Positions 38,803 through 50,062 of a DNA stretch of 64,000 bases are shown piece after piece. Each line of letters opens with the position of its first letter. The first letter of the stretch is position 1. Both the position numbers and the translations under genes were made by a program. The stretch spans positions 28,765,879 to 28,829,878 of the forward strand of contig NC_133237.1 in assembly GCF_040436345.1 (NCBI RefSeq), read 5' to 3'. Under the pieces are notes generated by a model. That model was not told the origin of the DNA. It saw only the letters and a list, made by a program, of their open reading frames with translations, and searched no databases. The DNA comes from Pagrus major (Eukaryota > Chordata > Actinopteri > Spariformes > Sparidae).

Positions 38803-39398
38803 GTGAGTACCTTCACCTTCACCTTCACCTTCACATGACACAAACATTAAGGTGTTGCATCCTGAATGTTTTGTAGCTGTGCTTCTTGTCACTTTGCTGT
38901 TTCCTAAATAATATTAATTTCTAAATGACAGAAAATGCAGCACCTGCCAGGTGAACTCTCAGATTTAAGCAGGAGGGTCACATATTGTTCCCTCACACAA
39001 CCTTCCTCATAAAACCGCAGGTTATTCTGAACTGGAGAACAGATCAGTCGCAATATCAGTTCAGTAAAGATGAGCGAGGGTTCACTGCAGCAGCCCTGAC
39101 CTGGTTTGTTGGGTCAGAACTGGTGGTAGCGCGTGGGTTGCACAACGTGAGTGCTGGGTGGAGATGACGCCTGCGTCGGTCTGAGACTCACACTGGCTGT
39201 AAGATGAGTCGAGTCAGTAAATGTTTGTGGCAGCGAGCCCGGCAGGAGTCTGAGGGCTGGAACCTCTAAAACATCCGTCTCTGGCATTTATCTGAAAGGT
39301 CCTGAATGTTGTTGCCACCTCAAAGGTTCATGTACTATAAAATGTGCATTTGGTCTGGAATCAGACCCACTGAGCTGGTGTTTGTTGCTCTGCTGCAG

Positions 39399-39472
39399 TT
39401 TGCAAAGGCAGCCACAGGGGTGGTCACAGTGCTGCTGAGTGGAGCAGAAGATGCACCATTCAACAAGAACAG
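39399..39472 (+). CDS. CD38/BST1-like, exon B
   Basis: Acceptor CTCTGCTGCAG, donor GTGAGC. Encodes FAKAATGVVTVLLSG then EDAPFNKN, matching FAEAACDVVHVMLNGS...FDKN of CD38. It joins exon A in phase 0. The Cys of the AAC motif (C201 in human CD38) is Thr here. Confidence 0.85.
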
Positions 39473-39608
39473 GTGAGCAGACGGTTCATTCACTGACAGC
39501 ACTGGTTCTGTTCTACAACTCATTCACTGGTCAACAGCATCGTGTGATCCATGTAAGAAGAAGAATGACAGCTTTCCTGTTTTTATGTCCTCTTTATTTA
39601 ATTTAAAG

Positions 39609-39686
39609 TATATTAGCAACTGATGAACTGATCAACTTACAAAAGGGGAAGGTGACTGCCCTGCGAGTGATTCTGGTCAACAAAGG
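39609..39686 (+). CDS. CD38/BST1-like, exon C with catalytic Glu
   Basis: Acceptor AATTTAAAG, donor GTAAGT. Joins exon B by completing a split Ser codon. Encodes ILATDELINLQKGKVTALRV; the Glu aligns with catalytic E226 of human CD38 (SVEVHNL). Ends in phase 2. Confidence 0.85.
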
Positions 39687-40037
39687 GTAAGTGTTTAATT
39701 AATCAAACCTGTAGTTTTATGTATTGATGTGAACTGTGTGAGATTTATTTATTTATTTAGACAGTTATGGACACAAATATAAAGCTGTAGAATCATAAAT
39801 GTGATATTTGTGATGTGATAGAGGAGGAATGTGTCGTCTGACCATCCTGTCTCTCATTTTATGACCACACTCGTTACTGATGTGTTTTTCTTTCTTGAAA
39901 TCTTGAACGACTGATGCCCCAGTGGGCAATAGACTGGATCCTTTCTCCACCTGCCCCATCACCCATCATCTACCTGCCCCATGACCCCCCTCCTCTACTT
40001 GTAGTATGAAATCAATTGATCCAAACTTTGAATGCAG

Positions 40038-40125
40038 CACTCTGTGGTGACGAATCTCTGCAACACCTGAGAAGCGAGGTGGAAAGCAAGGTGAAAGTCA
40101 GCTATGAATGCAGATCTGCAACAGA
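40038..40125 (+). CDS. CD38/BST1-like, exon D (out of phase with exon C)
   Basis: Acceptor AATGCAG, donor GTAAGT. The open frame encodes LCGDESLQHLRSEVESKVKV and then YEC, matching DLCQDPTIKELESII...FSC with both disulfide cysteines. With the visible acceptor it needs a phase-1 partner, but exon C ends in phase 2. Direct joining gives a stop within four codons. Either a short exon is missed in 39687-40037 or this copy is disrupted. Confidence 0.72.
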
Positions 40126-41408
40126 GTAAGTGATTTTGATCAGAACATTGCTGCTTACATTTATTGATAGACAGAGGTTATTAAAAGTGTTCACCCCCTT
40201 GGATGTTTTCCCCTTTTGTTGCTTTTATAAATGGAATCATGATCAATATAATTTGACTTTTTTGACAAAAGATTGCAGAAACAAATGTGTGGCTGCACTA
40301 AAGGCTGGTCACACCTGCCTCCGCCAACCTGACAGAGCTGCAGCAGGTTTACAAAGAAGATGGAGGAAAGTCTGATTGACTCCACACAGACTCAGTGTTG
40401 TGACACCACACTGACCTGGAGGGTGAAAACTTATGCAGTCACTTACTTTATATATTTTCAATTAATTGACGTTACTTTGTAGAAACCTGTTTTCACTTTG
40501 ACATTAAAGAGTTTATTTCTGTGTGTTGACCATGATTCCATTTATAAAAGCATGAAAAGGGAAAACATCATCAACATGTGGTGAACTTTTTATAGGCGCT
40601 GTATAATTAAATGAATTGCAGTTAACTGAAAGCTGATTTCTGATCTTAACATCGTTCTCTCTCAATTTCTTGAGAAACCGTGACACAGCTTTTCAAGCTG
40701 GTGCTCACAAAGGCTTAAAGCTGACGGAGACGCTGTAGCTCAGAATGAGACGTGTCTGAACAGGATCATGGTTCATATCTGATCAGCACTTCCTTCTTTG
40801 ACAGTTTGATCTGAGTTTTTTCAGCCTCTGTTTTCATCGTACAGAACCGATATGGGGCCACTTCCGGTTCAGAATCTTTCTGGATGCTGCTCAACAGTTT
40901 GTTAAACTTTCTTTCTGAGAACATTTCAGGCAGAATCGAGCAGCACAGCAGCAGAATATTGGTTTATAGTTTTCAGCCCTGACTAGTTCAGGAAGTTTGG
41001 TCAGAGATTGGGCCTCTGGGTGCAGCGTCACACTGTTCATCCAATAAACTGCCAACATCAGACTGATACGGAGTTAATGTTTAAAAGAAGAAGTGGACTT
41101 GTGATGGAGGGGTTCAGTCTGGTGTTTCTTTTCAAAGTCTCCTGCGTATGAACGATAAACTTGGTTATGAACTGGCAGCAGATTGGATCTGTGAGCTGCT
41201 TTGTGTCGTGGTGTTTTGGGCCTCTCAGGTTGATTCTGGAGGCAGTGAGACGTGATGAATATTAAAACTTTGTTGACACGTTCAAATTATTCTTTCTTGG
41301 ATAAAATATTAAAAATGTAAATCTTTCAACTTTTTCAATACAAAAAAACAAACTACACACGAGAAGTGTTACACTGACTTTAACTGGAAACACAATCTTC
41401 TTTTTCAG
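40126..41408. other. Intronic or intergenic DNA
   Basis: No coding potential of note. Some palindromic AT-rich parts, for example a GAATCATGATCAA/CATGATTCC pair at about 40232 and 40529, suggest a MITE around 40170-40605 (TTATTAAAAGTGTTCACCCC on the left, GGTGAACTTTTTATAGGCG on the right). Confidence 0.4.
40160..40605. repeat. Probable MITE with long imperfect terminal inverted repeats
   Basis: The left segment (AAGTGTTCACCCCCTTGGAT, GTTTTCCCCTTTTGTTGCTT, TATAAATGGAATCATGATCAA) pairs imperfectly with the right segment (TTGACCATGATTCCATTTAT, AAAGCATGAAAAGGGAAAAC, GTGGTGAACTTTTTATAGG). Tc1-like MITEs with GTTCACCCCCTTGG ends are common in fish; that link is recalled, not shown. Confidence 0.6.
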
Positions 41409-41455
41409 TTCGAAGTTAACAGCTGTAACTCCTGACAAATGGTGGGAAACTGCTA
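41409..41455 (+). CDS. Candidate further exon of the CD38-like gene
   Basis: A 47-base segment between a strong acceptor (CTTTTTCAG) and donor (GTAAGTAT). It joins exon D in phase and would encode SKLTAVTPDKWWETA. A possible last exon from 42264 (acceptor CACATTTCAG) would end the frame eight codons later. Sequence similarity to CD38 is too weak to prove it. Confidence 0.33.
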
Positions 41456-41815
41456 GTAAGTATATGTCTGAGCTACTTTTTAGAATCAAGAAACATTATA
41501 TTTGGAAGCATTTACTCCTTTGAGGGGATTGAAAACGGGCCAATAAAAAGTGTTTTAAAGACACATCACATGTTGGAGCGACTGGAGGTCCGATCACACT
41601 GAACTCATATTTCCTCTCTGAGCTTCTTATGGACCAAATGAGTGGATGGTGTTGATTTGTGGAACCTGACGTGTCCTGGTTTCACTATTCTTAACTCACC
41701 AATGATACTGAAACACTTTAACCTGGATTCTGAGCAGTGCTTTAAACTTCACTCATGCCTGAGAATCAGACAAGAACAATCTTTACATGTTGTCTCCACT
41801 CTGCGACCCTGAGGT

Positions 41816-41927
41816 CCAGACTGACCAGGTCCAGACTGAACAGGTCCAGACTGACCAGGTCCAGACTGAACAGGTCCAGACTGAACAGGTCCAGACTGAA
41901 CAGGTCCAGACTGAAGAAGTCGAGCCG
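41816..41927 (+). repeat. 15-bp minisatellite (AGGTCCAGACTGAAC)
   Basis: About seven units alternating GACC and GAAC endings. Confidence 0.93.
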
Positions 41928-42040
41928 ATCAGCTGACTTGATTTATGTAGCATAAACTGATACACAACAACACACAAGATCAACAACGAATATGAACCAT
42001 AACTCAGAACTCCAGATTAAACATCCTAGTCTACTAGTGT

Positions 42041-42056
42041 ATGACTGACTGACTGA

Positions 42057-42101
<45 letters not shown>

Positions 42102-42196
42102 TGACTGACTGACTGACTGACTGGCTGGCTGGCTGGCTGGCTGACTGACTGACTGACTGACTGACTGGCTGGCTGCCTGACTGGCTGACTGACCGG
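42041..42196 (+). repeat. (CTGA)n/(CTGG)n tetranucleotide array
   Basis: Alternating blocks of CTGA and GGCT repeats, about 39 units, in three GA/GG domains. Confidence 0.95.
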
Positions 42197-42356
42197 CTCT
42201 CAAATATGTATAAAATGTATTATTATTCAAATATTTTAAACTTGTTCCTCATCTCACATTTCAGAACCCAAACAGGACGTCGTCGGGTAGAACTGCAGCC
42301 CAACATCAGATCCTTTATAAAATATATTCTGCTGCTCGTCTGCTTTCACTCTGCTG

Positions 42357-42358
<2 letters not shown>

Positions 42359-42420
<62 letters not shown>
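42359..42420 (+). repeat. (CA)n microsatellite
   Basis: About 28 CA units. Confidence 0.97.
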
Positions 42421-42421
<1 letters not shown>

Positions 42422-42855
42422 TGATGTCACATATGTTTCAGGCCTGAACTTGTTTTGAAACAAAAACTCTGTGTCAGATTAATTTGACGGCTGAATATCA
42501 GATTCCACTTGATCAAAGCTCAAATGATTGAAATGAAAGTTATTCTGACTCCATCATAACTTCAGTGTGTCAGGTTGCATCACCAGGTTCCTCATTACAT
42601 CATGTCTGATCCTGCGACTCACTGCTGGAGCTGCTGACAGATTCAAAATCATTTCAGTGTATTTCTGCTCTGCTCAGATGGTTTTTAAACATCGACGTGT
42701 TACTCTGTCACTCTGCTGTTATAACCGGCTGTATGCTGTATACTTACAACAGGCTGACTGGAGGATGTGAGGAGCTCGGTTGTGACTGATTTCTGTTATT
42801 TTCTGTCGTTTAATAAAGCTTCAGCAAAGCACATGAACTCGGTCTCTTATTTCAG

Positions 42856-42997
42856 CCTCGACGATCAGACTCGTCTGCCTCCTCCGACCTGGGCTCTGTT
42901 CACCAGACTGAGCTCAGAGCTAAACTCTGAGTCGACGGTGCCTGAGATGAAAGTTCAGCCTGAGATTAACGTGTGCGTTGAGAATGACATCATCTAA
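42856..42997 (+). CDS. Candidate terminal exon, product unknown
   Basis: After an acceptor (CTTATTTCAG) an open frame encodes LDDQTRLPPPTWALFTRLSS and a further 25 residues rich in Glu and Ser, ending in a stop at 42995-42997. Codon-like composition (GC-rich third positions) stands out against AT-rich flanks. It could be the last exon of the CD38-like gene or of an unrelated plus-strand gene. I do not recognise the peptide. Confidence 0.35.
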
Positions 42998-43689
42998 AAT
43001 TCTCCATGGCAACAGATAAATGAAGAGCAGAAAGCAGAAGGTTAACACTGTTCAGTTAAATCCACGTTCATCAACTTACAGACTTGAACTTCCTGAACGG
43101 GAAAGTGCTGGAACGTTATTGGATATTAGAGGTTTAAATAACATCTATTTACTGAGCTGTCACCTGACAATACAACACAACACTACACTTTTGTGTTTAG
43201 TGTTGTGTTTAGTTGTTTAGTGCAAACAACCAGCCTGTTAGCTGTGGGACGTCGGTGCTGCAAAATCATTCAATCAATATTAAAAGTTATTAAAGTGACA
43301 ACTCTGGACATGTCATATTGTTGTATTTTTACATTTGCATTTTACACACTTAACATTAATTATTTTTTGTGATCAATTTTTTATTGATTTTTAAACATAA
43401 GTATGCAGGGTGAGGTTACACATTGATGAATCATCAATAAAGTAAGACAAAGTAAACTCACATGTCCATGTGATGTAGAATAAGCAAGTAGCTGTGGGGA
43501 GAAAGGGGAAAAACAAAGCAAACAACGACAGGAAGAGCAAATAAAAACAAAAACAAATACGCATTTTAAATAAAAATGTCTACGTCTACGTGTGGAGCTT
43601 TCCATCTGCAAGCTTTTAGTCGCTTCGCAGCTGTGAGGCCAGATTCATCTCTGCTTAACACAGAGGTTCACATTGGAGCTGTCATTAAT

Positions 43690-44010
43690 TGGCAAGACTT
43701 CCGGTGAATAGTGTTTGTGTTTGGCCAAGTATTTTGGATAGTGTCTCTGTAACCATCCTCCAGAACTCTGCAACCCTCGGCCATCCCCAAACCATATGAA
43801 GAAGAGTGCCTGATGCAGTGTGATTACATAAGGTGCAGTTTGGTGATGGCACGGCTTTCATTGTATATAATATGCGGGGGGTGAAATATGACCTGGTGGT
43901 TGGGGATCCTGGAAGATAGTTGTATGTTCTGCCAGATTACTTTTCAGCTGAGGTTGGAGCTATTTAGAGAGAGGCCTGTCTTCCACAGTCTATCAATGGT
44001 TAGTGGCGTA
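43690..44010 (-). pseudogene. L1-like LINE ORF2 C-terminus, degraded
   Basis: On the minus strand, pieces in two frames match the C-terminus of L1-type ORF2: WQNIQLSSRIPNHQVIF, then MVWGWPRVAEFWRMVTETLS followed by KILGQTQ, the equivalent of the W-x-C-P-x-V-x-x-FW-x-x-V signature. Frameshifts and stops separate them. The flanking 43380-43690 (A-rich plus strand) is probably its 3' end, now without clear target duplication. Confidence 0.68.
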
Positions 44011-44029
44011 CAGGAGGCCTTATGCAAGT

Positions 44030-44528
44030 GTAGTGAACCTCAGTGAAGGTTGTGAACGCAACCCAGGTAGTCCAGCAAGACTCCTCCCTTAGCTCCTCCC
44101 CCTGCCCAGGTGCAGTATAAAAGGCCTCAGCTGGCTCAGTTCAGCCTCTTGCTGGTCCCTGATGGTGGTTGCCTGCCGAAGGTGGTTCACCTGCTGCTGT
44201 TCTGCTTTGCTTTTGTTAGGTTTGCCTTTTTCCCCTGTTTCTTTTCCTTTTGGACCAGCTTTTTCATCTGTTTTGGCCTTATTTGCACTCTTCTGATTTA
44301 TTTTTGAGTGCTTTTGCTTTATTTTGGCCATTGTTGCCTATTTTGCTCATTTCTTGTGGTTTTGATTTGCTCGTTTGGTCCAGATTTATTAAGTTTGCTT
44401 ACTTTAAGTACATTTCTGTTTGACACCTTACTTTGAGTGTGTATGTTTTGAGATATTGTTTAATTATCAGTTGGGTTGTTGGTTTTGTTAACTTAACCAT
44501 AAGTGCGCAGTGCAGAGTTGAAGGTAGT
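44030..44528 (+). other. Promoter-like or LTR-like fragment with TATA box
   Basis: CTCCTCCCCCTGCCC (GC-box like) precedes GTATAAAAGGCC at 44115-44126, a near-consensus TATA box, then a T/G-rich stretch. The arrangement would suit an LTR U3-R region or a host promoter. No LTR partner, primer-binding site or gene follows within the window. Confidence 0.35.
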
Positions 44529-44910
44529 GCGCCCCCTAGAGGCTGAGTGTATATTTCAGTGAACCTCAGAGCAGCATGTGAGCATGAACAAAGAATTTGG
44601 TTGTGAGAGCAAAAATCAAACTTTCAAACAGTTTGTGTGAAGTTTTGTGATCTAATGAAAGATGTTTATTCGTCCAGCGAATCCAGCGAACGTTCTCTCC
44701 CTCAAACACGTTTCAGAAATGATCAACCAGGTGTTGTTGTAGCGCCACCAGGTGGTCTGTTGATGTAGTTATTGTTGCCTGACAGTAGGATGTTGATGAG
44801 TTTGTCTACAGATTATTAGTTTCATCATAGCTTCATGACAGCTGAGCAGATTACACACACGTGTATAAAGTATATTCTGAGTCAGTCATTGTTTCCCAGA
44901 GGTCACAGGT
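44529..44910 (+). repeat. Direct duplication, copy 1 (partner 53709-54485)
   Basis: Shares CGCCCCCTAGAGGCTGA, GAACCTCAGAGCAGCATGTG, GATGTTTATTCGTCCAGC, CGTTGTTGTAGCGCCACCAGG-like and CATTGTTTCCCAGAGGTC with copy 2 at high identity in the same order. Contains a 60-base piece absent from copy 2 and lacks the long CA array. Confidence 0.88.
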
Positions 44911-45073
44911 GTCATTGATGAATATAAGTATCATCTGCATCAATGTAATATTCATGGAGTGTTTCCTGATATTACCTGAGGGAAGAATATATAATCAGAA
45001 GTGGTCCAAGCACAGGAGCTTATGGAGCTCCACGACTGACTTCGCTCCATGGAGGACTCATCGTTAAAGATCA

Positions 45074-45262
45074 GGTCTGGAGGAGGAAACCTGATTGTTG
45101 AGTCTCACTTCCAGGATGTCAAACACAGATGTTTTGTGTTGTTGTTGTTGTTGTTGTTGAGGGTCGGATCGAGCCACAAATTGATCGTTTACTCTCACCA
45201 ACCTGAAACGTTGATATTTGACGTCCTGGGAATGAGACTCAACAATCAACCGTCTCTTCTCC
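45074..45262. repeat. Short fold-back element (about 53-bp arms)
   Basis: Left arm 45074-45126 (GATTGTTGAGTCTC, TTCCAGGATGTCAAA) pairs with right arm 45208-45262 (TTTGACGTCCTGGGAA, GAGACTCAACAATC). The interior holds a (GTT)n. Confidence 0.75.
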
Positions 45263-45279
45263 AGAATCGATGACATAAA

Positions 45280-47420
45280 ATAATAAAGAATAGAAAGTAA
45301 ACATAAACCTCACAAACTTTTTAAAGTATGTAGATGATCTGAATGATACTGAAACTACAATGAAAAACTGACCTTTAAAGTTTAGTTGAAGCAGTTCTGT
45401 CAAGATCCAAATCAAATACAGAAAACTGAAGTTCAAATTACAGTGAAAGTCTCTGCTCAGAAACCTTGTGCAATATTTACTTGTTCAATAAAGATTGTGA
45501 CAGCATGAGACCACTCAAGAGACTTTGTGACTTTGAGAAAATTGTGCTAAAAAACATAAAACATGAGGCCAGGGTTAGTCTGTGCAAACTTTACCTTTAC
45601 TTGTACCCACTGCGTTGGAGGATCACTGGAAATAAAGGTTGTGAAAGTGGTGCTGGCCAGTTGGAGCCAGAGAGGGGGCATTAGTTTTATCAAAAGACCA
45701 AAGTATCACTCTGCTGATGTCAGCAAAAAAAATAAACTTCTGATTGCCAAAACAAACACAGTTCACATGTTGTGTACTTAAAGAGCAGCAGCCCGACAGA
45801 GAGTTTATTTCTTCGATTGCTTCTGATTCCTGCAGCCGCTCCTCAGCACAGGTACTTCTTCTTCTGCACAATAATAATATCTATCTATCAAAGGTTTCTC
45901 TATATATACATGTGAATCTAGGGAACGTTGGTTTTATATGTTGTGAAATAATACACTGTATGTGGATTGAGAAAGGAACTACAATTAAAATTGTGTCCAT
46001 TAAATGAAAAAATGTAACGCAATGATTCTTGAGACTTCGGAGAAAACTTGTCCCAGAAAGAAAAGTGCTAATTCTGTTGAAAATAAGAAACATTTTCTTG
46101 CTTAAAATAATCATGGCTGATCATCCGTGGGTCATTTGTACAAGTGTAAAATTTTTACAATTTTTTGTTAATGTTTTTACAATTTATATGATTATATGTC
46201 AGCCCAGTACCCTCAAAACCAGTTGACCCAAAACAAGAGAATAACATTTGAATTTGATAAAAACTGAAAAAATCATGCAAAATGTATAAAACACATTCCA
46301 GATGAAAGAGCAGAATGTAAAACATCTTTAACACTAAAAGCGGAACATTTTCAACAACAGTTATTCTTATTTAATGGTCAGTCAAAATGTGTCTCTAGTT
46401 TTTGTCAACACCGTCAAATATTTATGAAAACACAATCAAATCAGACACCCACATGGTCAACTACACTCCCGGGCCGTCCCTTCCACCCTCCATGTTTACT
46501 AAATGCAACAAGGTTAAAAAAGCTGCTATAAGTTTGGTATTTTTTCTATAATTTTTACATATTTATTGATGTGTCTACTGTCACAACCATGAAATGTCAA
46601 CTCAGATTCAGGGCTTCAGAACATTTATTGATTTACCAAATGTTGTTAATATTTCCAGAAGGATAAATTCTGCATGAAAAAATGTGATTTGTATTAATCA
46701 ATGTAACATTGACTTGAGTGGTGAAATCAATTATTTGTTGTAATTGAGCCTCAGTCAGCACCGTCGGGTTGAGTCAACACCATCAGATGGACATTTTGTT
46801 TGTGTTAAATGAGTTTGTTTACAATCTGTTCCTCCAGTGCAGTTGATTTATTAAAGTAATTCTCTCTTTAAAATGACAAATGCTGTTTTTATGTCCAAAT
46901 TTCTTATTTTATATATTTAATACAAATTATAAAAGTTGCATGATGGACGAGTTTCTAAAAGAGTACATGTGAAGTAGAACCTAAAATCTATTCTACACAT
47001 AATAAATATATGTGTACTTATGGTATAGACATAATGCTGTATAAGCTCTGCAAGAGTAAATAAATAGGAATAATTAGCTTTTTATGGTGTTTGACAATGT
47101 TGAGTGAATTAAAGCATATTTAATTTTTTAAAAAGTACAAACTCAGGAGGTTGTACCAAAATAGTGCATGATTGCTGAGACCCTGCTCTATCAACATATA
47201 ACTTGAGATTTCTTAATTCCTTCAACTATTTTCTTTTCAAAATCGAAACCTGTTTTATCCAAATTCTCAAAACATCAGTGAACAACCAATAATGCTTCTT
47301 GCTAAACTTCAGTCTCCATCAGTGACTCAGTGAGTTTTTCAGCTCTGAAGCTATTTAACAACAAATAATGTCACTCAGTTTTTTCTGCAGGACCAAATAA
47401 CTTATAGATGTGACAGAACT
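45280..47420. other. AT-rich DNA; possible 5' leader exon near 45785-45851
   Basis: Mostly non-coding. Around 45785-45851 a GC-richer segment ends CTCAGCACAG before GTACTT, a plausible non-coding first exon and donor for the gene at 51461, whose coding exon starts right after an acceptor. This is a guess from position only. 46000-47400 shows nothing recognisable. Confidence 0.3.
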
Positions 47421-47422
47421 AC

Positions 47423-47785
47423 ATTAAAGGTGCAGTACGCAAGAATTTTTGTTTAAATCATAAAAAAATGTTGACACAATGTGAAGAAATTACAGTTTTG
47501 ACATCATGATGTCTGTGTATTGTGTTGCAGAGATATCTACTGAAGTTAACATGCTAAGTTAGCCTCTTCCCATCCCAGTCCAAAGCCCCTTTATAAGGAG
47601 TCAGGTATACACACCAACACTTTGCCAGTGCTTCAAGCCCCCAGTCCAGACTGCTAGCTGCACAGCTAACTGAGCTAACTAGCGACCAGCATCTTCAGTT
47701 AGTAGCAGTAAGTGTCTGGTGATACGCTGTTTGTTTAGAGTATAATTTCGACAGGTGACCAGTTCTTACATACTGCACCTTTAAT
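47423..47785. mobile_element. MITE with ATTAAAGGTGCAGTA ends
   Basis: Terminal inverted repeats ATTAAAGGTGCAGTACGCAAG (left) and CTTACATACTGCACCTTTAAT (right) enclose 363 bp; the flanks share ACTAC. The interior contains GCTAACTGAGCTAACTAGC. A partial relative in the opposite orientation lies at 51201-51412, just upstream of the SE-cephalotoxin-like gene. Confidence 0.8.
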
Positions 47786-48582
47786 ACTACACAGAACCAA
47801 CATCTGGCTCAACACAGTGAAGACTAGTGGAGAATGACATAACAATGACTTCCTGTTATTAACGTGACTGTCAACATTCAGCAACAACTTTTTAAATGAA
47901 CACATGTTGTAAATGATCTTCAATGTCTCTGAGGTTCACGACACATTTCAACACAATCCAGTGAAAAAATAGACGTTGTTGAGAAAACACATACAAAGCG
48001 TCACATGATCATATTTGGATCAGGAGAACGGCTGGAGGATTTTGCAAGGTCCAGCAATTTATTACAACTTCTACATGAATCTTCTCAAGAAAATCCATCC
48101 TCATGCACATATATTCAGTCGTGGTCAAAAGTTTCCATCCGCTCATAAAGAACATGTTGATCATGTCAGTCTTCAGTTGATTCCCACAGCTCTCATGTGT
48201 CTGTGATCAATGAGAGGAACACAAACTACTTTGTCACAAAAACATTCATGAAGTTTGGTTCAATAATTAATTTATTATAAGTCTTCTGAACATGTGATCA
48301 AATCTGCTGGATCAAAAACATACATACAGTAATTTTAATATTTGGTTAAGTGTCTCTTGAGAAGAGGAGTAAAATACTCCATCTATGTCAAACTGGAACG
48401 ACCGTCTCTGAACAGAGGAGGAGGCCTAAGACATCACTAATCAGCTCAACAACCATTCACACCTGGACTCACCTGGCCTTAGCAACCCACATGAAGGCCG
48501 GTTGGGTCAAGTGTCCTTCACTTCACAGAACCTTCATCAACATGGCTCTCTGTCATTTTCACCTCAGTTAGCTGCTTCTGAT

Positions 48583-49060
48583 TAGTGATGTGCGAGTCAT
48601 GAACGAATCGTTCAAAACTCAGGATTCTTTTTACTGACTCGGGAGTTACGAGTCATTGTCTCCATTAACTTGTTCACTGACTCACCGCTGCTGCTGCTGC
48701 CAACTAACTGCAAAGAGGAGACACGCCACACAACTGTTATTCTAACTGCAATTAAACTGCGTAAATGTATCAAGCTAATTGCTGTATTAGCTCCGTGGCT
48801 GAAGCAACGGCTCTGGTCATTATTTCAACTCAACTCCCCTGTCTCCTCTCCCTTCTGCCCGAGCTGCGCTGCATCACAGGCTGATACAGAAAAAGAAGGA
48901 TTGACTGACCCAGCAGCTCACAGCTCACTCGCTCTCCCTCCCAGCTCGTAGAGCCCCTCCCCTACCTGAGAAACTCGCACTCCATGGCCACACTCTGGGT
49001 GACTGACTCAAGTGACTCATACAAACGAGTCAGTAAAAGGAATCGAGTATACCATCACTA
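48583..49060. mobile_element. hAT MITE nested in the Tc1 element
   Basis: Ends TAGTGATG (48583) and CATCACTA (ending 49060) with 8-bp flanks CTTCTGAT and CTCCTGAT (one mismatch). Subterminal GAGTCATGAACGAATCG and ACTGACTC motifs repeat on both sides. No transposase is encoded. Lies near the transposase C-terminus. Confidence 0.88.
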
Positions 49061-49074
49061 CTCCTGATCTCCAT

Positions 49075-50013
49075 CCACAAGCTTCTGGTCCTCTGGATGA
49101 ATGTTTACCCTCTCCTCTTGACAGAATCGGTGAAGTTCAACTAAATTTGTTGTCTTCCTGGCACAGACTTGTTTCTTCAGCACAGTCCACATGTTCTCGA
49201 TGGGCTTCAAGTCAGGATTTTGGGAAGTCCATTCCTAAACCTCAATTCCAGCCTGATTGATCCGTTCCTTTACCACTTCTGATGTGTGTTTGGATCATTG
49301 TCCTGTTGGATCATCCAACTGCACCCAAGACTCAATCTTCTGCTGATCATTTTAGGTTTTCCTGAAGAATTTGGAGATAATCCTCCTTCTTCATTATTCC
49401 ATTTACTTTCTGTAGAGCAGCAGATCCACTGGCAGCAGAACCGCCCCACAGCAGAACTCTACCAGCACCATGCTGGACAGTTGGTTTGGTGTTCTTGGGG
49501 TTAAAGGCCTCACCTTCTCTCCTCCAAACATATTGCTGCTCATTGTGGTCAAACAACTCAGTTTCTGTTTCATGTGACCACAGAGTTTCCCTCCAGAAGG
49601 TTTTTCTTCGTCCGTGTGATCAGCAGCAAACTTCAGTGGAGCTTTAAGGTTCTGCGTCTGGATCAAGAGCTTCTCTCAACGCAGCAGCCTCTCAGCTCAT
49701 GTTGATGTAAAACACACCTGACTGTGGACTCTGACACCCGTCTCCAGCAACTTCTGATTCATTGCAGACTTGCTTTTTGGTGGTTTTTGGTTGAGTCTTG
49801 ACCATCCTGACCAGTTTTCTCTCAGCAGCAGGTGATAGTTTGTGTTTTCTGATCATGGCAGTGACACAACTGTGCCGTGCACTTTATACTTACAAACAGT
49901 TGTTTGCACAGTTGATATTGGGACCTGCAACTGCTTTGAAATGACTCCAAGTGACTTTCCTGACTTGTTCAAATCAATAATGTGCTTGTTCCCCATTGTA
50001 TATTGTATGTTCC
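49075..50013 (-). pseudogene. Tc1 transposase, multiply frameshifted
   Basis: On the minus strand, pieces in different frames carry Tc1 motifs in order: an N-terminal helix-turn-helix (IIDLNKSGKSLGVISKQLQV, then KYKVHGTVVSLP), the middle (LKFAADHTDEEKP) and the DDE region (YVWRREGEAFNPKNTKPTVQ, then GKVLLWG-like and LQKVNGIMKKEDYLQILQEN). Frames change at least twice, so no functional enzyme is made. The start region near 50013 reads MGNKH. Confidence 0.9.
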
Positions 50014-50062
50014 TATTAAAATGATCAGCTGTGATCAATCAGAATCAGTCAGAAGAAGTTAA

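Noticed and set aside
44110..44307. Phe/Leu-rich 65-codon frame after the TATA box
   Set aside because: T-rich low-complexity composition, no signal or domain, and the opposite frame is equally open.
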